Source: Morella rubra (Eukaryota; Streptophyta; Magnoliopsida; Fagales; Myricaceae). Taken from it: a stretch of 64,000 nt of DNA. The notes below the pieces were generated by a model that ran no database searches, was not told where the DNA came from, and saw nothing but the letters and a program-made list of their open reading frames with translations. The stretch is taken from contig CM025856.1 in NCBI GenBank assembly GCA_003952965.2, forward strand, positions 19,416,620 through 19,480,619, read 5' to 3'. The position numbers and the translations under genes were made by a program. How positions within the stretch are numbered: position 1 is the stretch's first letter; the number at the start of each line of letters is the position of its first letter. Of the stretch, positions 12,301 through 24,745 are shown in pieces.

Positions 12301-15300
12301 ATCCATTTTTAAGTGCATATATAACATTGCATATTTTGAATACGTCCAACAGTGCACATCTGACATCTTTCATTCACTTTGAATAATTTTATGACAAAGA
12401 AGCAAAATGAGAAGAAGCTATTACAAGTAACAATAATTCAGATTAACATTACATTTTTCTTTCTAAACAGGCACATTGCATTTTGCAACTGCATGGATAT
12501 TGTATCTGAAACCAAAATCCATGATGGCACTGTTCTGATGTATTAAGTTCTTTGCCTAAGTGCATGTAGGGCATAATATGGAGTTCCTCTATTTCAACGT
12601 AGGCTCTAAATGAGTAGTTCACTTTTGGTTTTCCACACTGCTAAACGATATCCATAAAGATAAGCAAGGGTAAAATAGACTTACAATCCGCACATCAGCA
12701 GCAGTATACTTGGAGGAATCAAGGGCAGGCTCCTGCCGGGCAGGAAGCTGACACAACAATAACAACACTGTTAAAAAAAGAAATAAAATGCCAGAAAAAT
12801 AATACTCAGACACATTAAGATGTCAGAACAGTGCAATTATACAAAATAAACTATCACAAGATGAACCAGATGACTTCTTCCTAAAACAATCCCAAAATAC
12901 ATTTAATAAGAAAAAAGGAAAAGAACCTTCTTGAGAGCTTCAGCCTCTTCCAATGCCTTCTGTGCCTCTTCTACTAAACCCTGCTCGCCTGAAAAAGTTG
13001 CAAACCTTTAAGTATAAACACAGTAAGTTACTTCAACCAAAAGGGTTAGGAGTACATAGTAGTTTCCTTTCAACACTATATCGACAAACGCAGAGGAAGT
13101 ACTGAAAAGAAACAATGTACCTGAGATGTTAAACAACGGCAATACAAACTAAAGAATTGCCACCAACAATTGAGAATCATGCATAGAACAGATATGGGAA
13201 CTGCTTGAGATTCAAATTCTTACAGCAATGCAGTAAGGCTACAACCCAATAAAATTTGAGGGTTAGTGACTCACCCAGATCCTCTGCTTTCTTCAACTTT
13301 TCATTTATCATTTCCTGTGTACGAGGATCAGGAGCAACTACAGGTAAGGGTGCCAAAGGTGGTGGGTTTGGCAAGGGTTGAGGCAAAGATGCCCTATCTT
13401 TATTGAACGCATCCAAAAGAAGCATGGACTGTCAACAAAACAGAAGGAAGATACGCATGAAACTCTGAATGAGTCCAGGAAAAGGGACACAAAAAAATAA
13501 GGATTTTCTACTGATGGGTCAACCAACATAGAACTATTACACCAGAACTATGTAATAATGATTGTTACAGCATAAGCAAAGTTTGGCTCAGAAAGCAATC
13601 ACCACCTGTTTGTCTGCTCTTTTGGTTCTCAGTTCTTCTACCACCTCCAGTGCTCGGATCTTAAAATCTGTTTTGCCTTCAAGATCTGCAAATTTACATA
13701 GTAATTTTTTATTAGTTGATTAAGCAACCTTCTGGTGCATATAACTAAAATTCCCACATTCAGAAAACTCACTGAATGGGCTTCCCACACAAGTATGCCC
13801 AATTTAAATGAAAAGTCTCAACTCTTCTTTTAAAGGGTAAAGACAGCCCATACTCCCATAAGGAGCTGAACCAATAAACTCATCCTACACCCATTATTTA
13901 AGGAGGAGAACACCATTTGGCACAAGAACCAAACTTAAATGGATATCTTGCTAAATGAGTACTTGGTGAAACCTGACAGTCATAAATTCCAACTCCTTCT
14001 AACCCTAACTAGGCATGTTTCTTTTAGCTTCATCAAGTGCTACTCAACTCTTCATGCGAATTTACCGGTTCTTTCTTTTATCCTAGTAATCAGCATTAGT
14101 TCATCCTTTTGCCCGTTGTCCAATAGATTTGTACTGAACGCCAGATATTGCTGCAGAATCATATTCACACAAACACCCACACGCAATTACTATATACATT
14201 ACCATATTGATCAGCTTCTTTCAACTTCTCTTTGATCTGCTTGGATAACTCGAGTACCTCTGGTGTCTGCAAGTTGAACAATCACCAATTTATGGATCTA
14301 AGATCACCAGATGATAATCTAAACATGGGAATAGAAAGAGTCAACCATCACCTGTGTAACCTCGGAGACAGAAATTGCTATCGCAGCCTTGGCATCCTCA
14401 GCCTCAAGCCTCCTAAGAGCTCTGGTAATCTTCCTGTCACACTCAAGAATAAGCCTATCAATTACATCCTCCAAGTCTCTATCATAGTTATCAACCGCTT
14501 TTGCTTTGGCTTCCTCATATCTAAAAAGAGTAAAGGACAATTAAAGATGATACTTACAATTTCCACTACTGACATGCCATTACAGAACATTAAGTAATTA
14601 AACAACTCTTTTGAGTGCTAATTCGAGTAGCTGATAAATCCATCAATTGAAAGATAATTTTAACCACAATTACTAACGTTATGAGGCTTAAGCCCAAGCA
14701 CATAGCAAAGTTTAATTGAAAAGGTAACAATGCCAAGACACCAAAACCAAGAGTTGTCCCACAAAAAGGGAGGTAAGCGAAACAATTTCATTTATTTGGC
14801 AAACTTGAACGATCTATAGCAAGAAAACTTAGAATTGCCTTGCAATTAAGCTTAACCCAAAAACTTCAGATTAGACTTGTATCATAGATAGTGCAATTAT
14901 AATATTCTTTATTACTGTTTCTTCAACTACAAAGGGGGATAATAACCCACTTCTTCAGCAAGAAAATAGACAAAGAAGAACAACATAAACCAAAATCATC
15001 ATAGGAGTTTTCACTAAAACCATATTAATCAATGACAATTATTTCCAAGTCGAGCACCTTGGCACCAACTTTATGTTGCTCATTTTAATTAGGGTAGAAA
15101 CATAAACACTTTATAACTTCCCTCATAGTAAAAAGGATACTCTTTTCTCAGTTGCAACGAGTGAACCTTTGGGCAGGGACCCATATCCATTTTCTGAAAC
15201 AAAGGGGGAAAAGATTCAGAAGATTAGAAGAGACGGTACTAATTATCTACAAAGACAATATTAGCACAGATAACAGATAACAAGAACATGCATTGCATTA

Positions 15301-16796
15301 AGACCTCGATAACCATTTCTCTATTTAATTAAAAAAAAAACAGTGACAAATCCTATATACTAACCACATTCCATCCAAAAGGGACAGAAAGAGAAATGGA
15401 AATAAACCCTTGTGAATTTATTTATATAAAACAGGCCCAACATAAAACCATATTCCAATCATGATACATCAAGATTAAAACCTATATCGGCATGAAAACT
15501 GACCAGATAACAACTTCTAATTGGTGCCAATCTTGAGACGAGGGTGTCCTTTAAGGCCTATTTAGGCCAATCTCATTCAAAAGGTATAGGAAGACATTTT
15601 ATGCAGCATAGTGTCATAGGAAGTTGGACACATTTTATGTTCTATTCATTAGATGAAGGAGGAAAAGCCTCACTACTATTAGTAACCAGGACAAGTTGAA
15701 GTTTCAGGTGTAATAATATGCATGATGATCTCTTGCATGTTGTTTCTTCTAAATAATAGGGTTTGGCTCCTAAGCCCGATCCTTGACCAACTACAAAAAA
15801 CTTGCTTTTCTTATAAGTCATTTGTTTGTTTTCCTTACACCCATAAAACGAAAAACACAAAGAACCAAGTTCTACTCCCTTTTCTCTACCACTATCCTAC
15901 AACATCTGGTAAAACAAACAGTCTACTCCCTAGAAATTTGCAGAAACAAACAGAGCAATTGGACTCCAAAAAAAACAGATTTCTTTTACTTTCCTCAAAT
16001 TTTCTAAAACCAAACACTTCTTCCATTGATATCAATTAGCTTAAACTGATACTCTACGGAAAAGTTAACTTGTTCTATAACCTACTCTGTTAGTTTTTCA
16101 TTTGCACACACCTCAAATCCCAAATAATTTCTCAGAAAAATGAAGTCGCAAATTGCCCAATCAACCAAGAGACCCAAAAAAAAAAAAGAAGTTATCCCTT
16201 TCCTCAGAGTTATCCATTATCAAGAAGTTCTTCAAGCCAGAAAAATTGCCTCACAATCATATTCTTTGAGGAATTACGATATTAGAACAACAAAGATTCA
16301 TACTAATATGGAACTTCTTTGTATCTGTTACTCCGTTTCCTCACAGACCATCTACCATACAACCTTTTCCCTTCCATTTTACCACAGTTTCTGCGGGAAC
16401 AATTAGTCGCGTTTAAAAACATTCTCGGAAACTAAACAGGCCAAGAAACTCCGAAAGCAGCTTATATTGAGCTAGACCCCAAAAAAAAATGTATTATTCA
16501 TTCCTCAGATTTCTCTGAAGGCAAACAGTTAGCAGGTACAACAGCCAAAACAATTTAGCGTAAAGATTACAGATTCAAAAGGGCTTATTCCCAGTCAATA
16601 AACAAATAAATATAATTTTATAGAAACTATTTAAATTTCATGATATTACCGTCAATTGGAAGAGCTCGTGAGGGCAAAGGCCGACGAGGTACAGGCGGCA
16701 CACGTCGCGATCAAAGAACTTGCGGTTCACCTCCCGAACGTCGCCGTTCCGGTTGGCCCCCATCAGTACGTCTAATTGTTTCCTTATCGCGTCCAT
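9356..16796 (-). CDS. LUC7: LUC7-like U1 snRNP-associated splicing factor, 13 coding exons
   Basis: LUC7 proteins join the U1 snRNP and help select 5' splice sites in the nucleus. Coding exons, in transcription order: 16650-16796, 15141-15193, 14352-14520, 14203-14266, 13606-13685, 13275-13428, 12927-12988, 12685-12747, 12130-12188, 11720-11801, 10739-10782, 10380-10625, 9356-9374. All introns are GT-AG, phases agree, and the sum is 1242 bases (413 residues plus stop). The start MDAIRKQLDVLMG is the family N-terminus. Zinc finger 1 is C33, C41, C56, H60 (CCCH); finger 2 is C272, C275, H291, H297 (C2H2). A charged helical region lies between them. Residues from about 326 form an RS/RD/RE-rich tail ending RYDRY. 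The last exon adds only RYDRY. The first intron is about 1.46 kb. No lesion seen. Which LUC7 paralogue it is cannot be settled here. Confidence 0.93.
9375..10379 (-). other. Last LUC7 intron, about 1 kb
   Basis: This intron separates the RS-tail exon from the 19-base terminal exon. It holds poly(A) and AT-rich stretches. The minus-strand ORF at 9612-9866 inside it has no recognisable domain and is probably chance. Confidence 0.7.
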
Positions 16797-17082
16797 TGCT
16801 CCCTCTTTTTACCTCTCTCCCTCTAAACTCTGGAGTCAGAGTGAGATTTTTAGGGCTTGCTTTTGCGAAAGGCTCCGGGAATGGGACATTACGAACTCAC
16901 GATACTGAGGGTGTTTGTTATATACCCTTGTGCTTTTGACATATTTACGAGGAAAACACCGTTACAACGCCGCATTTTTTTTTTTTTTTTAAAGAACACA
17001 TTGCCTGTTTTTTTTTTTTTGCTTGTTCGGCTAGAACACATGCACTAACTGTATAGATCACGTTGCTTAGAAAAAAATAAAG

Positions 17083-18192
17083 GGTTAATTATAAAAACTC
17101 CTCTCGAACTATTTCATTTATTTCAAAATCTTCTTTAATTTTTAACTCGTGTCAATTCAGCTTCTTAAATTTACATAATTATTTTATTTTTGAATCATTT
17201 TTAATACGAAGTATTTCGTCACACGTGAACTCCCTCCTAATAAAAATACGAAAATGCCCCCATTGTTGACTTGACTGACATCGCCCAAGTCCTTCTTCCA
17301 GTGCAAGAACTCCAGCTCCCTCATTTGAAGAATTAGAGCTTAGATGAAGCAAGAACAAAGCTTCATAAAAAAGAAACCAGTAGGCATCTCGTTAGTACGT
17401 GACCGACCAAGAAAAGAGTCAGCTCCGAGGAGGCTATTGTAAAACTTCATCAAATGCTTAATATCATACACCAAGGGGAAATACATATTGATAGAATCGA
17501 AGAACCCATATTTGGTATCTACCAAACTTCGGCATGTCAATAGCTTAAGCAAGTAACCAAAGTCATACCCACTATGGAAGGTAACCCATTGCATGCCATC
17601 ATTCAGAACAAAAGCTCACCGAAGCGATTCCCATCAATCCCTTTCTCATTGTTCTTCTTGAAATCAATCTCGCACTAGTGCAACAACCCAGATTATCATT
17701 CCAGACCTCTCGATCTAAGAGAAACCCAAGAAACAAAGATTAAAACAGACCCAACAGAACAAACCAAAAACAATAATAATCTAAGGGAAACCCAAGAAAA
17801 CAAACAACAATAATTGAGCAAATTGATTGATACGCTCCAACCCAGATCTGAAAACAAAGATTTTACCAATTCTGGGTTATTGCGAATTAGAGTCCAAAAC
17901 GATCGCATTCATGTCGTTGCACCAAATCTAAGAGAAACCCAAGAAGTAATTAAGAAGCAAACAACAGCAATCAAACTATAATAGTAATGGGGGCATTTTC
18001 GTATTTTTATTAGGAGGGAGCTCACGTGTTTATCACGTGTGAAGGAATACGTTGTACAACGTCGTTAAAAACAAGTCAAAAATAAAAATGAAATGATTAC
18101 GTAAGTTTAAGGAACTGGGTTGACACGAGTTAAAGATTAAAAGAGATTTTAAGATAAGTGGGATAGTTCGAAAGAGATTTTTGTAATTAACC
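17083..18192. mobile_element. Pack-MULE carrying a CAF1 gene fragment
   Basis: Long inverted repeats bound this 1.1-kb element: left arm 17083-17263, right arm 17987-18192. They begin GGTTAATTATAAAAAC (left) and GGTTAATTACAAAAAT (right, other strand) and meet at ATGGGGGCATTTTCG. Terminal inverted repeats near 200 bp are typical of Mutator-like elements. The flanks are A-rich (AAAATAAAG and AAAAAAAAA), so a 9-bp duplication is possible but not exact. The interior contains part of a CAF1 deadenylase gene and no transposase, the definition of a Pack-MULE. Confidence 0.8.
17340..17674 (-). pseudogene. Captured CAF1/POP2 deadenylase fragment
   Basis: On the minus strand the text [38 protein letters not shown] and [18 protein letters not shown] is followed by [17 protein letters not shown]. 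This is the middle of CCR4-associated factor 1, the DEDD-type 3'-exonuclease of the CCR4-NOT complex that shortens mRNA poly(A) tails. A stop and frameshift lie where a few codons are lost after GELLF (near 17600-17610). After KFYNSL the text jumps to GADSFL, which looks like an internal deletion. The N-terminal DxE catalytic motif and the C-terminus are missing. It cannot encode an active enzyme, but about 84 codons (17340-17594) remain open. It sits between the inverted repeats of the MULE. Confidence 0.85.
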
Positions 18193-19560
18193 AAAAAAAA
18201 AACTGTATAGACCACATTGCAAACCTTTGACAAGCTATACTTGTGGACCGTTGACACCATCTTCGTTTCTGGTTCTGCTAAGCTAAGGTCAGTAGCCAGA
18301 AAATGAAATTAAAGCCCCAATTGGACAATTCCTGAACGCGGAACTGGAAGCGAAAATTTTTACCGGCTCAACAGAAAAACTAATTTCGAGTATTTTTTAT
18401 TTTTTAAATATCGAAACAATGTCATTCTATTTTGTTTATAATTTTTTTTTATTACAAAAAGTAAAACCCTTTTGGATTTCATTAACCCTAATGCAGCTCC
18501 TCTCCCTTAGTCACTATCCCTCGCTCCTCTATTAACTCGACTCTCTCTCTCTCTTAGTCTCTCATCTCTCTCGTCGTCATTCTCCCCCTCTCTCTCTCGA
18601 CTCTCAATCCTTCTTTTCTCTCGCTAACAATGACAACTCGATTATTTTGCACTTCGCAGCCTTTGGACTGGAGCATTAAGTCTTTTCGCACTTCGTAAAA
18701 TCCCAGCCTTTGATTTCTCATTTCCATCTGTGCTTTGTAATTTTTTATTTTATTTGAGCGAAATTTCTTGCTAACCTCATTTTCTATTTGTGTTTAGAAT
18801 TTTGGTCAAATTTGGGAATTTGTAACACAGTGGTAAGTTTTTTGATCATCTCAGCGTGAATGATGAACATTAGATTATCCGAATCAATTTTTTTAAAATC
18901 AAATTGTTAGATTATCCACTCCTCACTTACGGGGGAGAGCTGAGATCTAGGCTCCCCCAACCTATGTGGGATGGTGCCAACCTGCAAAGGGCGTGGTGCC
19001 CAAAGCATCTCTCCACCCTGGATGGGGTGGCTAGGTCGGGGTACCTATATATTTTTAATTTTTTTTTAATTTTTTCAAAAATTTAAACAAACTTTTATTT
19101 ACCTAACTTTCTGCTTTTTGAATCTGAATAAATCAGTGATATAATTTTAAATGGGTCGGAAATAGGCTACCCGACTCTTGACCCTGTTCTCGGTCTTCTA
19201 TTAATGGGGCAACGATTTTTGAACCAATGGGAGGACCCAAATGTTTAAAAAAATAAAAATAAACTATAAGTACGACTCGTTCAAAGTTATAATAGTTATT
19301 ATCTAATAAATTGTATCAATAATTAAGTCATTTTTTCTATACAAGTTTTATAATTATTTACTTATTGTTAAGCTGATTTTCTTATTAGTATTTTTTTAAC
19401 ACTTAATTTGCTTTTCTCTCTTTTTATGTTTTTAATGATACAGCTATTTAAGATTCTGTCGTGTTAGAAAGGAATACGTGTTGAAGGATTATTGGACGTG
19501 AAGGGGCAGATCATTAGTGATTTGGACCAAGACTGACCTATAATTATGTTAATACTCTTT
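18193..19560. other. Intergenic DNA with a C/T-rich leader-like stretch
   Basis: A pyrimidine-rich stretch (18490-18610) is followed by AT-rich DNA, the same order as inside the 4.5-6.5 kb hAT-like element. GGAACTGGAAGCG and TTTTTACCGG motifs near 18338-18365 resemble that element's subterminal zone. I could not define ends, so no element is called. No gene is seen. Confidence 0.3.
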
Positions 19561-19562
19561 TA

Positions 19563-19735
19563 GGTGTGTTTGAATGTTATAATTTTAGGGAAGTTAAAAT
19601 TTTATGTATTGAAATTAGTAAAAAAATGATAAGAGAAATCATTCGAATGAATTTTTTATATTTATTATAGTAAAAATGAATGATTTAATAAAAAGTAAAA
19701 TATTATATTATAATTTTTTTATTATACCGTGAATT
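19563..19735. repeat. MITE-like repeat, copy 1
   Basis: AT-rich DNA sharing GAATGAATTTTTTATATTTA and TTATAGT with 22018-22050, together with a GTGTTTGAATGTTA-like start that resembles the other copy. The ends are approximate. Confidence 0.4.
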
Positions 19736-20011
19736 GTGCGTGATATTTTTTTTCTTTTCTTAGTCTGAATTGTGTAGGATGAGAGCGGACATCTTCACAA
19801 AGGGAGCACTACCAAGGACTCCGGAGTCATTAACTCCAAATAGAAACCCGAAACTAACTTCATTTTTTTTTTCCTTTTTAACAAATGTTTTCTGTTTTGA
19901 AATATAATCCCAATCCTCGTTGTTTTGTTTTTCACTGCTAAAAACAGAACACGCAACAACCGAACTACGCAACCGACTCCTCCCGCAAATCAAAGCCTTG
20001 GACCATCATCA

Positions 20012-20581
20012 ATGGAACTCCTCTCTTATTCCTCCCTAAAAAGCCCAAAATTCCATATGGGTCCTCAAATTTACCCACTATTTGTTGCCCTCTCTCTCCT
20101 CCTCTTCCTCACCGCCACCGTTTCCACCACAACCACCATTTATGATCACCTCCGCCTACAAGGCCTCCCCACGGGCCTCCTCCCTAAGGGCATAACCGAC
20201 TTTTCCTTCTCACCGGACACCTTCCTCTACCAAATCTCTCTGCCTTACGCTTGCATCGCCACTTTCGAGAACCAGGTCCACTACGACCTTAACATCTCCT
20301 TCTACCTCACACACGCCCACATCGGCAACCTCTCTGGTGTCTCGGCGCAGGAGCTCTTCCTCTGGTTTCCCGTCAAGGGCATCCGCGTGGATGTCCCCAG
20401 CTCCGGGGTTGTTCACTTCGATGTGGGCGTGGTCGACAAGCAGTACTCTTTGTCGCTCTTTGAGTCCCCTCCTGATTGCGCCGTAGCTGACCCTTTAAAC
20501 CCCAGTGATTTTGTCGACGACGGTGAATCGGATTCAGAGCCTCAGAAGGTCAATATCTATGCCACTTATCTTCTCGATTAG
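20012..20581 (+). CDS. DUF538 domain secreted protein
   Basis: The product has 189 residues. A hydrophobic segment (about residues 20-38, PLFVALSLLLFLTATVS) looks like a signal peptide or anchor after a short polar start. The DUF538 domain follows: YDHLRLQGLPTGLLPKGI, then YQISLPYACIATFENQVHYD, a glycine/serine turn GNLSGVSAQELFLWFPVKGI, and FDVGVVDKQYSLSLFESPP, with an acidic tail ending YATYLLD. The QELFLWFPV and FDVGVV blocks are family hallmarks. NIS and NLS are possible N-glycosylation sites. DUF538 proteins are plant proteins of poorly defined biochemical role. ATG 20012 is the first ATG in frame; the open frame upstream begins only with TTG. No intron is needed and the gene looks intact. 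Confidence 0.9.
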   Translation: MELLSYSSLKSPKFHMGPQIYPLFVALSLLLFLTATVSTTTTIYDHLRLQGLPTGLLPKGITDFSFSPDTFLYQISLPYACIATFENQVHYDLNISFYLTHAHIGNLSGVSAQELFLWFPVKGIRVDVPSSGVVHFDVGVVDKQYSLSLFESPPDCAVADPLNPSDFVDDGESDSEPQKVNIYATYLLD

Positions 20582-23500
20582 TTTTTTGTGTATATTGATG
20601 TTGGACTTTCGTTTTGTATGTTGGTGAATTTTGATTGCTCTTTTTGGTTTAGCAGTGCGGATAACTGTGAGGATGGATAATATGGTGTTCTTTTATTTCT
20701 GGGTTGGTGAATAGCGATAATTTAGGTTTTTTTGGCTTTTTGAAGTTTTGAGTATGATAGGACATTGGTTTGATGGGTGGTGGAGCGATGTTTAGTTTTA
20801 GGTTTCTTTTTTAGAATTAAATCTGCATCTCTCTGTTTCTCTTTTCAGTTGTTCTTGAAGTTTTAAAGTATCGAATTTTGTTTGGATAGGGCGGTGAAAT
20901 TGTGTTTAGTTTAGGGCTTTTTCTGGTGAACTTCGGTTGTTCTTGAAGGTATTTGGTAGCATATGACGATTATAAGTGGAAATGGTGAATCTTGGGCTTA
21001 CTTTTGTTTGCTCTGAATGTGGTTTATATTGAAACTTACGATGAATTTGTTTGAGCAATCATGGTGATTTTGCAAATCAATAGCGCGGGATTGACAGTGT
21101 TGATTAAATAAGTTTCTCATGGTTAATATCACTCCCTCCCTTACAGATATAGATTTTCGTAGAACTGTGAATCGTGTATGGAAATTTGTGTTCTGATTTA
21201 GTTTGGATGTACAAGTTGAATTTTCAAAATTTCAGCTTCTAGATTCTGTCTTTTCGCCCCCTTGTGTATGATTTGAACCTATGACTCATCTGGCTGCCTT
21301 GCCATTCATTTGTACGTATAGCCTTTTCAGAAGAATTGTTGATACATGAAATTGTGATGTGGAAATTTTGGGGGTTCATAACCATATGTGATGATAGAAG
21401 GCAAATATGATGACTACTTCCCCCCCCCCCCCAAGGCTGTGATGATCACAAATAAGTATGTTATATTCTCCTAATAAGTTTGACCCTTATTTACAGCAGT
21501 GAATAAAGTAAATATTTTCCATTGTGCAAAGCTATGATAGTAGTATGATACAAAGATTTGAAGTTACTTATGATTCTTCTTTGCACGATGAGTCATCTGC
21601 ATCTGATATTTAGTTTTCTTTTTTTTTTTTTTTTTTCTTTCCATTAGAGAGTTAGTTGGGGACTTGTCTTTAAGAAATTTGTGGCATATTTTGGCCTAAG
21701 ATTTTAGTTTTGGCTCACGTTATGTATGATTATGCTGGTCACTATGGATAGGGGCAGGTATGTTAATGTCTTCTTTGTCTCCTAGCAAGTTGAAGTTGCT
21801 ATCACTGTTTTATGTTGAAACAAATATACCGTGGATAGGGTTGTGTCTAATTCTAGCTATCTTGCTTCGTTGAAAAAATGACTAAGTTCATGGTGAAGTG
21901 ACAATATCTTGTAGGATTTTAAATTATTTGTGATACCAAGTATTCATTTTAGTTGACGTTTGAGTGTTAAAATTTTGTGGTGGTTAAAATTTTGGTGAAA
22001 AAGTGAACAAAGAGATGATTTGAATGAATTTTTTATATTTATTATAGTGACAAGGGATGATTTGATGGGGGGAGAGAGTATTTTGTAGTAATTATATTAT
22101 GGCTGACAAACACCTAAGAAGTTGAGAGCTTTGCAGGAAATCCTTGTACACTTGCCTGGCAGATAGTTTTTATTTATTTTTTAATGCTTCAGTATCAATG
22201 TTTACATGACAAAACTTGGGATTGCTCATCTCGGTTATTGAAAGCATATTCATCTGAAGAGCCTAACAAATTAGATATTGCTGCACGGAGTCTAGAAGGA
22301 TGTGATAGTACCGATTTTGTATGTCTAATTCTTTCTGAAGTAGTTTTCTGGTAGGAATTTTACTTTCTTGATTGCTCCTATATCTCTTTCGTCATTGAAT
22401 TTGTATTTTCAATTTGGGTGGTCCTAAACTCGCTTCATGTTCAATTTCAGGGTCAGTCCGAACAAATTTCGTATAAAGTTGGTCAGCATGAATTCCTGAT
22501 GGCTGTGTCATAGATTTTGGAGCCCAAAATATGGTTCCAGTTTCAAGTTTGCGCAATCAGCCTACAATTTGAAGGGAGGAAAAAAAAAAAGCAGCGAAAA
22601 GAAAATGAAGGAAAAAAAAGCTAGCTAGGTTAATGGGTGGCTTATTTTCTTTTGCTTTGAAAGTTTCGGATCTGTTTTTACGGGTCTTTATGTGAAGTTT
22701 GTGTGCAGTGTTGTACAGACTTTTTGGCTTGATAATCCTGTCTTTCTAGGATAAACTGGACGACTTTGTTTAAAAGGACAGAAGATGGGGGGGGGGGGGG
22801 GGGGGGATCATGTTGTTTGATGAAGACGACGTGAGATGGGGCATCGGGACAGGTTGATTTCACTAGTGGGATGGTGTAAATGTTGTTTGTTATTATTGTT
22901 TCAGGGTTATGGTTTTGTATTCAGGTGCTGTAAAAAGTTTTTGTGTCATGTTGGGTTTGACGTCTAAATACATTAGAAATCTTTGTTTGTTGGTATCATG
23001 TCACTACATAAGAGGTGGGTGCCGTATTTTGTTTCTGTTAATGGAAAGGAGAGTATGTGTTTTGGTTGATATCTTTACTTTTGGGTAAAATTAGGACATC
23101 ATAAAACATCCTAGTTTGTGTTTTGTGGTGGAATTGATTCATTTTTTTTCTTTCTTCCATTATTTTCTCTTCGACGAAACTTTACTTTTTCACTCATTTT
23201 CTCTATTTTTTTCAGCACTCTCCTCTCTCCCCTTCTCCCCTTTTCTTTTTTCTTTCCGCTGTTCTCCTATTTTTTTTCTACCATAGCCGAGTCTCCCTTT
23301 CTCTTTCCTCTCCAACTGCTTCTTCTCTTTGGCCTAATATCATTTTCTCTCACTTTTATTCTCTCTTTTTTTTTTCCTCACTGTTTCAACATCATATTAA
23401 AGTTTCTCATTCTTTAATTTTCTCTAATTTTTATTTCAATTTTAGACTATGTTTTTTTTTAAAAAAAAATAAATTTGAATCTTGGATTGTAATAAGATGA

Positions 23501-23880
23501 TATTATTTAATCTAGGAATCTTGTGCTCTTTTTTTTATTCTTGTTATTTAATTTTTTGTCATTTACTTATTGTTATTTATTTATGTAATTTAATTTCATT
23601 TACTTTAATGTATGTTATATTTTTAGTTTATGTTTTGTGTTGCTTTAATTTCATTTTAAACTCTCAAAATCCAAAAATATAAATATGAACTATGTTCAGT
23701 AAATGCTTTTATATTCTTCTTCTTTTTACGCGAGTTTGAAATTAATCTATTTTTCCTAAGGAGACGATCTAACCTTTTGGACTATTTATTACACGACAGA
23801 AACTCTTATATATTAAGATAGTCTTTGTGATGCTTATTTTAGAGTGAGTAAATGAGACCTTAGACAGGTTTTTATATAAG
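20582..23880. other. Long AT-rich intergenic region with simple-sequence tracts
   Basis: No recognisable gene. It contains a poly-C tract near 21421, a poly-T tract near 21620, a run of 20 G at 22787-22806, a pyrimidine-rich zone at 23130-23420 and one MITE-like repeat (21955-22117). The short ORFs here follow the low-complexity tracts. Confidence 0.55.
21955..22117. repeat. MITE-like repeat, copy 2
   Basis: It starts GTTTGAGTGTTAAAATTTT and ends with ACAAACACCT, which are roughly complementary ends. The core GAATGAATTTTTTATATTTA matches the copy at 19563-19735. No coding content. Confidence 0.45.
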
Positions 23881-24598
23881 TCACATATCAAAACTAGTCG
23901 TTTCTAGCCTTTTGGGGTCGATCTGACAATTTTTCTGTTGTATTGGTCGACCGATTCATTATAGTGGTTAACTATTACCAATAGTCGTTGTCAACGGTCA
24001 TAAAATTTAAAAATTGTCATTTTTGGCCTACACAGGAAAATAGACCACTTCGTGTATAGGTCGACTGCTAAAGATCATTGCATCGATTGCTGCAATTCAA
24101 AAGCCTGTTTTTAATATTTTTGAAATTCCAATGTCAAAAAGCAATTCCCCAAAGGTACAATTAAGCTTGGAAGTTTTATATATGGATGATTTGAAAACAC
24201 TTAAAGTGAAACTAAGAGTTACAAGATTTATGCACGGTTTGAATCTTAACTTTTGAACTTGTTACATCCTTTTGATCTTCAATCTTCGACTCTTTAATAA
24301 AAATGTCTTTCATGGCGTTTGGCAAACCAAAATTTTAACCCCTAAAATTTTATCATCATTGCAATTATTTTTCTCTTTTCACTTTTTAACAATTTTTTTT
24401 TTTTCATTTTTTCACTAACTTTTTTACTTTTTCACCAACTTTTTCATTCTCTCTCTCCACCTTTTTACCAACTTTTAAAATTTTACTAAAATTTTGTTCC
24501 CAAACGCCATGTTTGTTTTTATCTTTAAAGATGTTCATTTTGCAAATTTAATTCATTTATTGAAATTATCAAAATATCGATTGTAAACAAAAGCCAAC
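23880..24598 (-). repeat. Degenerate Sirevirus-type LTR relic with a nested MITE
   Basis: The right edge (AACAAAAGCCAACA near 24585-24598) matches the edge of both LTRs of the 26-34 kb element. The left part carries the same GGTCGACCG-type motifs (23947 and 24059). Sequence in between matches the LTR only patchily. It lies in the same orientation as the intact element. A MITE at 24311-24511 interrupts it. Confidence 0.55.
24311..24511. mobile_element. MITE with CATGGCGTTTGG inverted ends
   Basis: The ends CATGGCGTTTGG and CCAAACGCCATG are perfect 12-bp inverted repeats, continued inward by AAATTTTA-rich complementary DNA. The element is 201 bp and non-coding. It interrupts a Sirevirus LTR relic, so it inserted later. 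The family is not assigned. Confidence 0.65.
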
Positions 24599-24745
24599 AG
24601 TCTACCCAATTTGATTGAATGAGATGACAATTTCTCATTCTAAACATGTATAATTAAACTTGGATTAGTTTCCTCCCCTTCCCCAAGGGGTGTTCTCGAG
24701 ACACGATGGGCCGGTGGCCGCTCACACTGCAAAAAAACAGCAATC

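Noticed and set aside
23118-23417. 99-codon ORF rich in F, S and L
   Set aside because: It reflects a pyrimidine-rich low-complexity tract, not a membrane protein.
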